A stretch of 12,057 bases of DNA. Origin: Candidatus Aquidulcis sp. (GTDB taxonomy: Bacteria; Chloroflexota; Anaerolineae; Anaerolineales; E44-bin32). The translations under genes were made by a program, and so were the position numbers. Positions 6,681 to 12,057 of this stretch are shown one piece after another. Each line of letters starts with the position of its first letter. Position 1 is the stretch's first letter. Where the stretch lies: contig DYJB01000077.1 in assembly GCA_020723365.1 (NCBI GenBank), positions 1 to 12,057 of the forward strand. Reading direction: 5' to 3'. The notes beneath the pieces are model-generated. The model was given only the letters and a program-made list of their open reading frames with translations, was not told where the DNA came from and made no database searches.

Positions 6681-8324
6681 TCAGGCGGCGTGGGCCAGCT
6701 CCTCGGCCCGCAGGAAGCGCCCGGTCGATGGGTGGCGCTGCAGGTTGAGCTCGAGCAACGACGTCGGGACAAGGCGGCAGCGGTGCAGCCGCTCGGCGTC
6801 CGCCAGCACCTCGGCCGGCGGGCCGTCGGCCGCCAGGCGGCCGTCGCTGACCAGCAGCACGCGGTTGGCGTAGATCACCGCCAGGTCGACGTCGTGCGTG
6901 ATGAACAGCACCGCTTCGAAGCCGGGCATCTGCAGGATCGAGTCCATGAAGTCGAGCACGTTGCGGTAGTCCTGCCCGGCGGTCGGTTCGTCCATCACCA
7001 GGATGCGGCTGCGCATGGCCAGCACGGCGGCGATGCTGACGCGCTTCTGCTGCCCGAAGGACAGCGCCAGCGGCGGATCGTTCTCCCGGCCAGGGAGGTT
7101 GACGACGTCCAGGGCGTGGCTCACCTCCTTCTCGATCTGCGCCGGATCGTGACGCAGGTTGCGCGGCCCGAAGGCCAGCTCGTCGTGCACCGTGGGGGCG
7201 AAGAGCATATGGCTGGGGCTCTGGAAGACGTAGCCCAGCGTGGCGGCCACCTGCGCCACACTCAGCGCGTGCGTGTCGCGCCCGCCCACCAGCACCCGGC
7301 CTTCGGTCGGCTTGAGCAGACCGATGGCGTGCTTGATGAGGGTGGTCTTGCCGGCCCCGTTGGGGCCCAGCACGGCGATGATATCGCCGCGCTGGATGTC
7401 GAGCGAGACGTCGTGCAGCACCGGCCGGCCGGGCTCGTAGGCGAAGGTGGCGTGCTCGAAGCGCACCATGGCCTCGCCCTGCGAAGGCGGCAAGCGTTTG
7501 AGCCGCGGCTCGAAGGGCGCCGGCGCCGGCTCCTGCCGCGCACGGGCGATGATCAGCGGCGCCGGCAGCTTGACGTCGCGGTAGTTGACCGCCTCGGTCA
7601 TGGCCTGCGCCGGTCCCAGGAAGCGGATGCAGCCGTCGGCCATGTACAGCACGCGGTCGGGGCGGATGCGCAGCACATCCTCGACGCGGTGCTCGACCAT
7701 CAGAATGGTCATGCCCTCGTCCGCCAGTTGGCGGACGAAGTCGAGCGTCTCGTGAGCGCTGGCGGGGTCGAGGCTGGCCAGCGGTTCGTCCAGGATCAGA
7801 ACCCGCGGCCGCATGGCCAGCACGCCGGCCAGCGCCACCTTCTGCTTCTCGCCGCCCGAGAGATGGAACGTCTCCCGGTCGCGCAGCCCGGCGATGTTCA
7901 GGTAAGCCAGCGCCTGCTCGGCTCGCTCGCGTATCTCATCGCGCGGCAGGCTCAGGTTTTCCAGGCCGAAGGCCACCTCGTGCAGCACGCGCGTCCCCAG
8001 GATCTGGCGTTCGGGGTCCTGCAGCACCGTGCCGACCAGCTGCGAGATGCGCGCCAGCGGCAGCGCGGCCGTGTCCTGCCCCAGGAGCTCGATGCGGCCC
8101 TGGAGCTCACCCTTGTAGGAGCGCGGGATCAGCCCGTTGATGCAGCGGATGAGGGTCGTCTTGCCGCAGCCGCTGGCGCCGGCGATGAGCAGGATCTCGC
8201 CCGGCTGGACGGCGAAGGCCATGTCCCGGATCGCCGGCTGGCTGCGGTCGCGGTAGCGGAAGGTCAGGCCGTCGACGGCCACGAGCGGGGCGGGGACCGG
8301 AGGCGGTGAGGGCGGATTCGTCAT
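6681..8324 (-). CDS. ecfA: Fused double ATPase of ECF transporter (EcfA-EcfA' type)
   Basis: The product is 547 residues with two complete ABC ATPase domains in one chain; it energises the EcfT/S-component importer from the cytoplasmic side. Domain 1 has Walker A GASGCGKTT (49-57), Q-loop Gln102 in LQDPERQ, signature LSGGEKQ (155-161), Walker B LILDEP with Glu180, and H-loop His212. Domain 2 has Walker A GPNGAGKTT (320-328), Gln368 in VFQSP, a variant signature LSFGQQ (421-426), Walker B LVMDEP with Glu446, and His477. All catalytic residues are present in both halves. A linker rich in Ala, Pro and Arg (about 255-285) joins them. Fused ATPases of this kind are known in ECF systems such as YkoD-like proteins. 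It is the first gene of the operon. No Shine-Dalgarno sequence precedes ATG 8324, in either this copy or the duplicated stub at 10926. Confidence 0.93.
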   Translation of the reverse strand: MTNPPSPPPVPAPLVAVDGLTFRYRDRSQPAIRDMAFAVQPGEILLIAGASGCGKTTLIRCINGLIPRSYKGELQGRIELLGQDTAALPLARISQLVGTVLQDPERQILGTRVLHEVAFGLENLSLPRDEIRERAEQALAYLNIAGLRDRETFHLSGGEKQKVALAGVLAMRPRVLILDEPLASLDPASAHETLDFVRQLADEGMTILMVEHRVEDVLRIRPDRVLYMADGCIRFLGPAQAMTEAVNYRDVKLPAPLIIARARQEPAPAPFEPRLKRLPPSQGEAMVRFEHATFAYEPGRPVLHDVSLDIQRGDIIAVLGPNGAGKTTLIKHAIGLLKPTEGRVLVGGRDTHALSVAQVAATLGYVFQSPSHMLFAPTVHDELAFGPRNLRHDPAQIEKEVSHALDVVNLPGRENDPPLALSFGQQKRVSIAAVLAMRSRILVMDEPTAGQDYRNVLDFMDSILQMPGFEAVLFITHDVDLAVIYANRVLLVSDGRLAADGPPAEVLADAERLHRCRLVPTSLLELNLQRHPSTGRFLRAEELAHAA

Positions 8325-8515
8325 CGCAGGCTGATGGTGGCTGGAAGGCGCCCGCAGGAAGGGGCCGCCTTCATTCTATAACCCTTTTGGCAGCCCGGGG
8401 ACGCGGCGGCCGCCGGGGGCACCTGCTTTGGCCCGCCTCGGCTGGCCGCCGCCCTGCGGGCTACGCCAGGCCTCGGCGGGGGCCGGTGGATCGCCGCTCC
8501 CCGTCCGTGCCCCGG
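8213..8515. repeat. Direct repeat copy A: ECF operon 5' end, leader and upstream block
   Basis: This stretch recurs in the same orientation at about 10818-11115. It covers the first 37 codons of the fused ATPase gene, its leader, the -10 element and a GC-rich upstream block. The first 68 bases, which are coding, differ at only two positions. The rest shows more substitutions and small gaps. In the upstream part, 8425-8490 aligns with 11021-11088, including GCTTTGGCCCGCCTCGGC and ACGCCAGGCCTCG. The right-hand limit is approximate. Confidence 0.85.
8373..8378 (-). promoter_or_regulatory. Candidate -10 element of the ECF operon
   Basis: The minus strand reads CAAAAGGGTTATAGAATG, with TAGAAT as a 5-of-6 match to the -10 consensus. 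The block is conserved in the second copy although surrounding bases differ. No good -35 box lies 16-18 bases upstream, so another factor may help. The leader of about 40 bases can form a GAAGGCG/CGCCTTC stem (8344-8350 with 8366-8372), which copy B lacks. It is too short for a riboswitch. Confidence 0.55.
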
Positions 8516-8611
8516 GCGGTGCAAAGGAACCAACCCCGCACGGTGCCGGAGGGCGTGCCATTGCGGCATCATGCGCAAGGGGGACGGCTTGCCGGGAGCC
8601 CTCGGGATTCG

Positions 8612-8643
8612 GCGTAGGGGCGACGCTTGCATCGCCTCTACGC
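8612..8643. repeat. REP-like palindrome (GCGTAGGGGCGA type)
   Basis: GCGTAGGGGCGA (8612-8623) pairs with TCGCCTCTACGC (8632-8643) through 12 positions, one of them a G-U wobble, around the 8-base loop CGCTTGCA. Palindromes built on GTAGGGGCGA are, as far as I recall, widespread dispersed repeats in Chloroflexota and some other phyla. Only one copy is visible here, so the repeat nature is inferred. It lies between the ECF operon promoter region and the antiporter gene. Confidence 0.6.
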
Positions 8644-8769
8644 TACCATGCCGCCGCCGGGCTGTTGTCGGCGCCGGCGAACAACGTCCCTGTCAAGAAC
8701 AGCCGGCCGCAAACTGACCAATCCTCCCCGGCGAACGCTGAAGAGGACGACTCCGTCCCGATGTCTTGA

Positions 8770-8785
8770 CGCACGGCTTCGTGCG
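8770..8785. terminator. Short hairpin downstream of the antiporter gene
   Basis: CGCACG, loop GCTT, CGTGCG form a perfect 6-bp stem 46 bases beyond the stop of the minus-strand antiporter gene. No T-run follows in that direction, so terminator activity is uncertain. Confidence 0.35.
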
Positions 8786-8831
8786 ATGAGGGGGTCCTAG
8801 ATGAAATGCCCCACGGATGTCAAGGAGAACA

Positions 8832-10640
8832 TCAGCGCAACAGTCGACCTTCGATGTAGATCAGCGCCGTCATGAAAACCATGATCTGGAGGACCACGGG
8901 GGTCATGGCTTTGATCCATTGAAAAGGCGTGTAGCGCGGGTTGATCTCCCGCTGGATGTACGCGTAGGCGACGACGGATTGGGCGGACCCGATGTGCGTC
9001 CAACATCCGCCGAGGGCGTAGCCGGCGATTTGGGCCAAGGCGAAGAAATGGAGGAATCCCACGTCGAGCCCATGCAGGGCGCGGGAGGCGAAATCGGCCA
9101 CGACGTTGTTGTCCAGGAGGGCGGAGAGCAGCGTCGCGAATCCGAATTGGGCCCAGGCCACCTGCGTGGCTCCGATGGTTTCAATTCCGGTTTGGAGGAG
9201 CTGCGCCAACTGCTCGAAAAGGCCGGTCTTCTGTAGCAGGGTGATCGAGAGGAAGAGCGGCAGGAGGAAGAGGTATTCCTTGAATTCGTGCCGGGCTTCG
9301 CGCAGGGCCAAGGTGCGGGTCTTGGGGAGCATGGCGATGCCCAAGAACGCCGCCGCAAATCCCGCGAAGGAGGCCGCGAAGAGCGGGATCCGGTGATCGA
9401 AGGCGTGGGCCACCAGGAGCCCAACGAAGGGCACGAAGGAAAGCGCGCCGATCCGTTGGGCGAGGCGCCTCTGTCCGCGCACGCCGTGGAGCGCCCGGTG
9501 AAGGAGTTTCGCGGACTCGTCGGCCATGTGGTCGTTGAAGCCGTAGACGTGGACGTAATAATCGTCGAGAGTGACGGCCAGTTCCTTTGAAGCGAACCCG
9601 CCCATCAATTCCAATCGAGTTTCCCGGGGAACCTGTTCGTTGACCAGGGCCTCGCCCAGAGGCACGCCTTCACGGAGCCGTTCCAACACGGCGGCGTGAT
9701 GAGCCCCGACGGAGTCCCGGTGTTCTTCGAGATACTCCACGGCGAGTTTGACCTCGCCGTGCGTTTTGGCTTGAAGGAAGCGAACGTCGGCGGTGTGGCG
9801 GTCGAGGAGGTCAAGTTTGGCCAAATCGACGGTGCGGCCCTTGAGTCGCCGGCGCACATTGAAAAAAACGATGAGATAGCTTCCCACGGCCGCCGGGAGG
9901 CAATAGCGGAGAAAGAAGGCGTTGTCCAGATAGGGGGCCAGGTTCGCCTTCATGATGAGGTTGGGCGGTTCGCCGTAGGCCAGCCACATCCCGCAAACCG
10001 TTGTGACGACCGTCGAGACCATCACGGCAAAAATCGCGGCCTCTTCCTTCACCCGCGCCAGGAAGAGCATGATCACCAGCGTCCGGATCATCAGTCCGAT
10101 CATGGAAACGCCGTCGAGAATCCCGGAGGAGAACGCGACCAGGGCGGTCAAAGCCGCCACCGTGGGAACGAGCCGTCCGTTGGTTTTTCCCAACACGGCG
10201 GAGCTGATGGTTTCCAACAGGCGGGTTTGGGCGATCACGGCGACGAAGAACGTCAACCCCAGGATGAAGAGCATGGTGTCGGCGTGGACCAATTGGTCCA
10301 ACCCATGAAGGGTGAAGAAATTCTCGCGCACGAATTCCGCGAACGCGCGGGAGCCCTGTTCGCGAATATCCGCCCGCAGGGCGGAGCTCTCCCACCAGCC
10401 GTTCCAAAAGGTGGCCACGATGATGAGGGCCGCCCCATAGGTGAGCGCGTTCTTGTCGAGCCGGTAGCGGATGGAGCCGAAGACGAAGAGGGCGACGATC
10501 GTGACGAGGACTTCCAACGCCACGACCCAGGGGGGGAAGGGATGGTTGATTCCCCAGGCGAAAAGTGCCGCGGCCAGGACCGCGCAACCCGCGAGGAATT
10601 TGAGGGGTGATAGTTCAACGATGGGGGACTTGGAGCTCAC
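8832..10640 (-). CDS. NhaD/ArsB-type ion transporter (putative Na+/H+ antiporter)
   Basis: The product is 602 residues with about 12 membrane segments. It belongs to the ion transporter superfamily of NhaD, ArsB and CitMHS proteins. Family-like motifs are FSSGILDGVSMIGLMI (170-185), GEPPNLIMKANL (223-234), LLDNNVVADF (508-517) and GGCWTHIGSAQSVVAYAY (544-561); the halves look like inverted repeats meeting at re-entrant hairpins. Na+/H+ exchange is the best guess, but the ion is not provable. An unusual hydrophilic stretch of about 140 residues (261-400) separates the halves. It is helical and charged, with LQAKTHGEVKLAVEYLEEHR and DDYYVHVYGFNDHMADESAKLLH. The start is GTG 10640, preceded by AAGAGG at suitable spacing. 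Codon use differs from the ECF genes: CTC dominates Leu, and GAA, CAA and TTG are common. This suggests transfer from another lineage. The gene lies 37 bases after the stop of a chimeric ATPase stub that follows a copied promoter. Confidence 0.82.
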   Translation of the reverse strand: MSSKSPIVELSPLKFLAGCAVLAAALFAWGINHPFPPWVVALEVLVTIVALFVFGSIRYRLDKNALTYGAALIIVATFWNGWWESSALRADIREQGSRAFAEFVRENFFTLHGLDQLVHADTMLFILGLTFFVAVIAQTRLLETISSAVLGKTNGRLVPTVAALTALVAFSSGILDGVSMIGLMIRTLVIMLFLARVKEEAAIFAVMVSTVVTTVCGMWLAYGEPPNLIMKANLAPYLDNAFFLRYCLPAAVGSYLIVFFNVRRRLKGRTVDLAKLDLLDRHTADVRFLQAKTHGEVKLAVEYLEEHRDSVGAHHAAVLERLREGVPLGEALVNEQVPRETRLELMGGFASKELAVTLDDYYVHVYGFNDHMADESAKLLHRALHGVRGQRRLAQRIGALSFVPFVGLLVAHAFDHRIPLFAASFAGFAAAFLGIAMLPKTRTLALREARHEFKEYLFLLPLFLSITLLQKTGLFEQLAQLLQTGIETIGATQVAWAQFGFATLLSALLDNNVVADFASRALHGLDVGFLHFFALAQIAGYALGGCWTHIGSAQSVVAYAYIQREINPRYTPFQWIKAMTPVVLQIMVFMTALIYIEGRLLR

Positions 10641-10677
10641 AGGGACCTCTTGGTTCGGTTGTCATTTGGAATGGCCG

Positions 10678-10926
10678 TCACTGCTGTTTCGGTATCGACA
10701 CCCGCTTCAGGCGAACCCGGATGGGCAGGAGGACCGCCTGAAGTCCGCTGAACAGAAGCCGGCGCTGGATGGTGAAGGATGTTTGATTGTGCAGAAGCCT
10801 GGTCCACCAGGTTTCCCCGAAGGCCATGTCCCGGATCGCCGGCTGGCTGCGGTCGCGGTAGCGGAACGTCAGGCCGTCGACGACCACGAGAGGCGCGGGG
10901 ACTGGGGGCGACGGCGGTTTCGTCAT
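10678..10926 (-). pseudogene. Truncated copy of ECF ATPase gene fused to unrelated tail
   Basis: The frame begins with ATG 10926 and encodes 82 residues. The first 36 match the N-terminus of the fused ECF ATPase (34 identical plus a one-residue gap), up to RDRSQPAIRDMAF. Similarity then ends abruptly at about 10818, before the first Walker A motif, and the frame continues as GETWWTRLLHNQTSF... to a TGA at 10678. The ATPase function is therefore absent. The tail is basic and not recognised. It may be random read-through of inserted DNA or a relic of the incoming segment's own flank. Its stop lies 37 bases before the antiporter start, so a transcript from the copied promoter would read through both. 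It could act as a translated leader rather than being merely debris. Confidence 0.85.
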
Positions 10927-11115
10927 CACAGGCTGGCAGTGGCTGGAAGGTGCCCGCAAGTGCTCCATTCTATAACGCTTTTGACAGCCCTGGGACGGAT
11001 TGGCCTGGCGGGGGGACTGTGCTTTGGCCCGCCTCGGCCAGCCGTCGCCCTGCGGGCGACGCCAGGCCTCGACGGGGGGGCCGGTGGAACGCCCTGTCCC
11101 ATCCGTTCCGGGGCC
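10818..11115. repeat. Direct repeat copy B: duplicated ECF operon 5' end and promoter
   Basis: This is the second copy of the sequence at 8213-8515, in the same orientation. The left boundary is sharp: CGAAGGCC is shared and the preceding bases are unrelated. The right boundary fades near 11115. The two copies flank the roughly 2.3-kb segment holding the antiporter gene. They differ enough to be resolved in assembly, which argues against a simple assembly artefact. Confidence 0.85.
10967..10972 (-). promoter_or_regulatory. Duplicated -10 element, likely driving the antiporter gene
   Basis: The minus strand reads CAAAAGCGTTATAGAATG, one base different from the equivalent block before the ECF operon. 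It sits 41 bases before the start of the truncated ATPase frame and about 330 bases before the antiporter GTG. No clear promoter was found closer to the antiporter gene, so this is the best candidate. Confidence 0.5.
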
Positions 11116-11290
11116 ACGGCGCGGCGCGCCCACCCGGCCTGAGAACGGAGCGAGGTCGGCGGTCCCGGCGCCGACGCCGGGCAACAGGCAGCCCCGGCCT
11201 TCCCCGGGAGCCGGGTTCACCAACTTTGGGGATGACGCTTCCCCCAGCCTCAGGCGATGGTAATGGCGAGAGAAAGGCGGGAGGCGGGGC
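11116..11290. other. Intergenic region with a hairpin upstream of the patatin operon
   Basis: No gene is seen. GTCGGCG (11155-11161) and CGCCGAC (11169-11175) form a perfect 7-bp stem around a 7-base loop. Further right is a less GC-rich patch, CCAACTTTGGGGATGACG, and then GGTAAT at 11259-11264, a possible -10 element for the + strand genes but without a properly spaced -35 box. Confidence 0.35.
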
Positions 11291-11476
11291 ATGGTTACGG
11301 GCGGGGAGGGACTGAAGGCGAGGATTCGTATGCAGGTCAGCCGCGGGCTGGATCGACGGCAGGAGCGGGCACTGATCGCCGCTCGCCTGCGACAGGTTGC
11401 CGGCCGGAGCGTGGATGATCTGGCCGACCTGCGGCGGCTGGCCGAGGGGCGCCAGCCCCGGTCGTGGCATCTGTAA
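11291..11476 (+). CDS. Small hypothetical protein upstream of patatin gene
   Basis: The frame encodes 61 residues, unrecognised, basic and probably all helical (RMQVSRGLDRRQERALIAARL, then SVDDLADLRRLAEG). Support for coding is modest: GGGAGG lies six bases before ATG 11291, third codon positions are mostly G or C, and the TAA stop overlaps the AAGGGG ribosome site of the following patatin gene. That spacing suggests translational coupling. A later in-frame ATG at 11330 would give 48 residues. It could still be a chance frame in GC-rich DNA. Confidence 0.5.
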   Translation: MVTGGEGLKARIRMQVSRGLDRRQERALIAARLRQVAGRSVDDLADLRRLAEGRQPRSWHL

Positions 11477-11488
11477 GGGGCGCAGGAC

Positions 11489-12057
11489 ATGAACAGGCCA
11501 AGAGTGGGACTGACACTGAGCGGGGGCGGGGCACGCGGCCTGGCCCACATCGGCGTGCTCAAGGTCTTCGAGCGCTGGGGCGTCCCCATCGACTGTCTGG
11601 CCGGGGCGAGCATGGGTGGCATCCTGGCGGCGGCCTATGCCGCCGGGCACGCTCCCGAGACCCTCGAGGCGCTGGCCGTGCGCATGTCGCGGCTGCGCCG
11701 CTTGGTGCGCCTGGTCGATCTGCGGCGGCCGCGGCGCGGCCTGCTGTCCGGGGACAAGCTGCGCGCCTTCCTGGCGCAGTACCTGCCGCCCGAGCTGACC
11801 TTCCGCGACCTGCGGCGGCCGCTGGCCCTGAAGTCCGTCGATCTGGGCACCGGGCTGGAGGTGGCGCTGAGCGACGGTTCGGTGCTGGAGGCTGCCCTGG
11901 CGACGAGCGCCTTCCCCGGCGTGCTGCCGCCCGTGGTCATCAACGGCCGCTGCCTGGTCGACGGCGGCGTGCTCGACAACCTGCCGACCGATCTGGTGCG
12001 GGACCTGGGCGCCGAGCGCATCATCGCCGTCGACGTCTCGTCCGACTCGTGCCCGGA
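11489..12057 (+). CDS. Patatin-like phospholipase (RssA/NTE type), 3' end missing
   Basis: The visible part is 189 residues and runs off the window. Patatin-like enzymes are serine lipid acyl hydrolases with a Ser-Asp dyad. The oxyanion-hole motif GGGARG is at 12-17, within GLTLSGGGARGLAHIGVLKV. The nucleophile elbow GASMG is at 39-43 with Ser41. The catalytic Asp158 lies in VDGGVLDNLP. All active-site elements are therefore present before the truncation, and bacterial relatives usually have about 250-320 residues. There is no signal peptide in the visible part, so a cytoplasmic or membrane-surface role in lipid turnover is likely; the substrate is unknown. ATG 11489 is preceded by AAGGGG at eight bases, and this site overlaps the stop of the small upstream frame. 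Confidence 0.93.
   Translation, partial: MNRPRVGLTLSGGGARGLAHIGVLKVFERWGVPIDCLAGASMGGILAAAYAAGHAPETLEALAVRMSRLRRLVRLVDLRRPRRGLLSGDKLRAFLAQYLPPELTFRDLRRPLALKSVDLGTGLEVALSDGSVLEAALATSAFPGVLPPVVINGRCLVDGGVLDNLPTDLVRDLGAERIIAVDVSSDSCP

Larger units (their letters stand above)
8516..8831. other. Intergenic stretch with two hairpins, no gene
   Basis: Between repeat copy A and the end of the antiporter gene there is no convincing coding sequence. The stretch contains the long hairpin at 8612-8643 and the short hairpin at 8770-8785. It probably includes the left junction of the inserted antiporter segment, but I found no insertion-sequence ends or target duplications here. Confidence 0.5.

Noticed and set aside
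5691..8309. An 872-codon open frame on the plus strand antisense to the ECF operon
   Set aside because: Its translation is Gln/Arg/Asp/His-rich low-complexity sequence typical of antisense frames in GC-rich genes, while the minus strand encodes clear ECF proteins with intact motifs.
8325..8420. A riboswitch in the ECF operon leader
   Set aside because: The predicted leader is only about 40 bases, and no conserved cobalamin, TPP, FMN or other aptamer elements were recognised in it or upstream.
8321..8632. A short minus-strand gene upstream of the ECF ATPase, with a similar translation near 10926-11117
   Set aside because: The similar translations follow simply from the duplicated non-coding DNA. 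Frames shift between copies and one frame runs through the promoter.
9696..10610. A 304-codon plus-strand frame antisense to the antiporter gene
   Set aside because: It is rich in Gly, Glu, Asp, His and Gln without domains; the opposite strand encodes a well-supported membrane protein.
8700..10960. An insertion sequence or transposon carrying the antiporter gene
   Set aside because: No transposase, terminal inverted repeats or target duplication were seen; the flanking repeats are host ECF operon sequence rather than element ends.

Overview
The window looks like GC-rich chromosomal DNA of a free-living bacterium, most likely a member of the Chloroflexota (Anaerolineae-like). This placement is an inference. 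It rests on the LysM/M23 lipoprotein type, the small winged-helix regulator paired with a membrane protein, the fused two-ATPase ECF transporter, and hairpins of the GTAGGGGCGA...TCGCCTCTAC type. No rRNA, tRNA, CRISPR array or intact transposase was seen.

Layout. Positions 1-671 hold no convincing gene, only GC-rich hairpins and a good sigma70-type promoter (590-618) for a secreted ZU5-like lipoprotein (672-1829, +). A strong hairpin at 1913-1939 separates it from a convergent LysM plus M23 peptidase-like lipoprotein (1976-3535, -). Divergent from the peptidase gene is a two-gene operon: a multi-pass membrane protein (3752-4402) and a small winged-helix regulator (4404-4736). Its promoter (3659-3687) is followed at the predicted transcription start by a perfect inverted repeat, TACTTTG-N5-CAAAGTA, which looks like an autoregulatory operator. 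Next, on the minus strand, is a complete ECF (energy-coupling factor) importer operon. It is transcribed as fused double ATPase (8324-6681), membrane S component with extra helices (6641-5709) and EcfT (5640-4759). The three genes together make a dedicated vitamin or micronutrient importer of unknown substrate.

The right third is a mosaic. The 5' end of the ECF ATPase gene, its leader, its -10 element and its upstream GC-rich block (about 8213-8515) occur a second time, in the same orientation, at about 10818-11115. In the second copy the ATPase frame stops matching after 36 codons and continues into unrelated sequence. Just downstream of that broken copy is a large NhaD/ArsB-type (ion transporter superfamily) membrane protein (8832-10640, -). 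Its codon choice differs from the ECF genes: CTC, TTG, GAA and CAA are frequent where the ECF genes prefer CTG, GAG and CAG. The simplest reading is that a foreign antiporter gene now sits behind a duplicated ECF-operon promoter and 5' coding stub. To the right, on the plus strand, a small 61-residue ORF is closely followed by a patatin-like phospholipase that runs off the window end.
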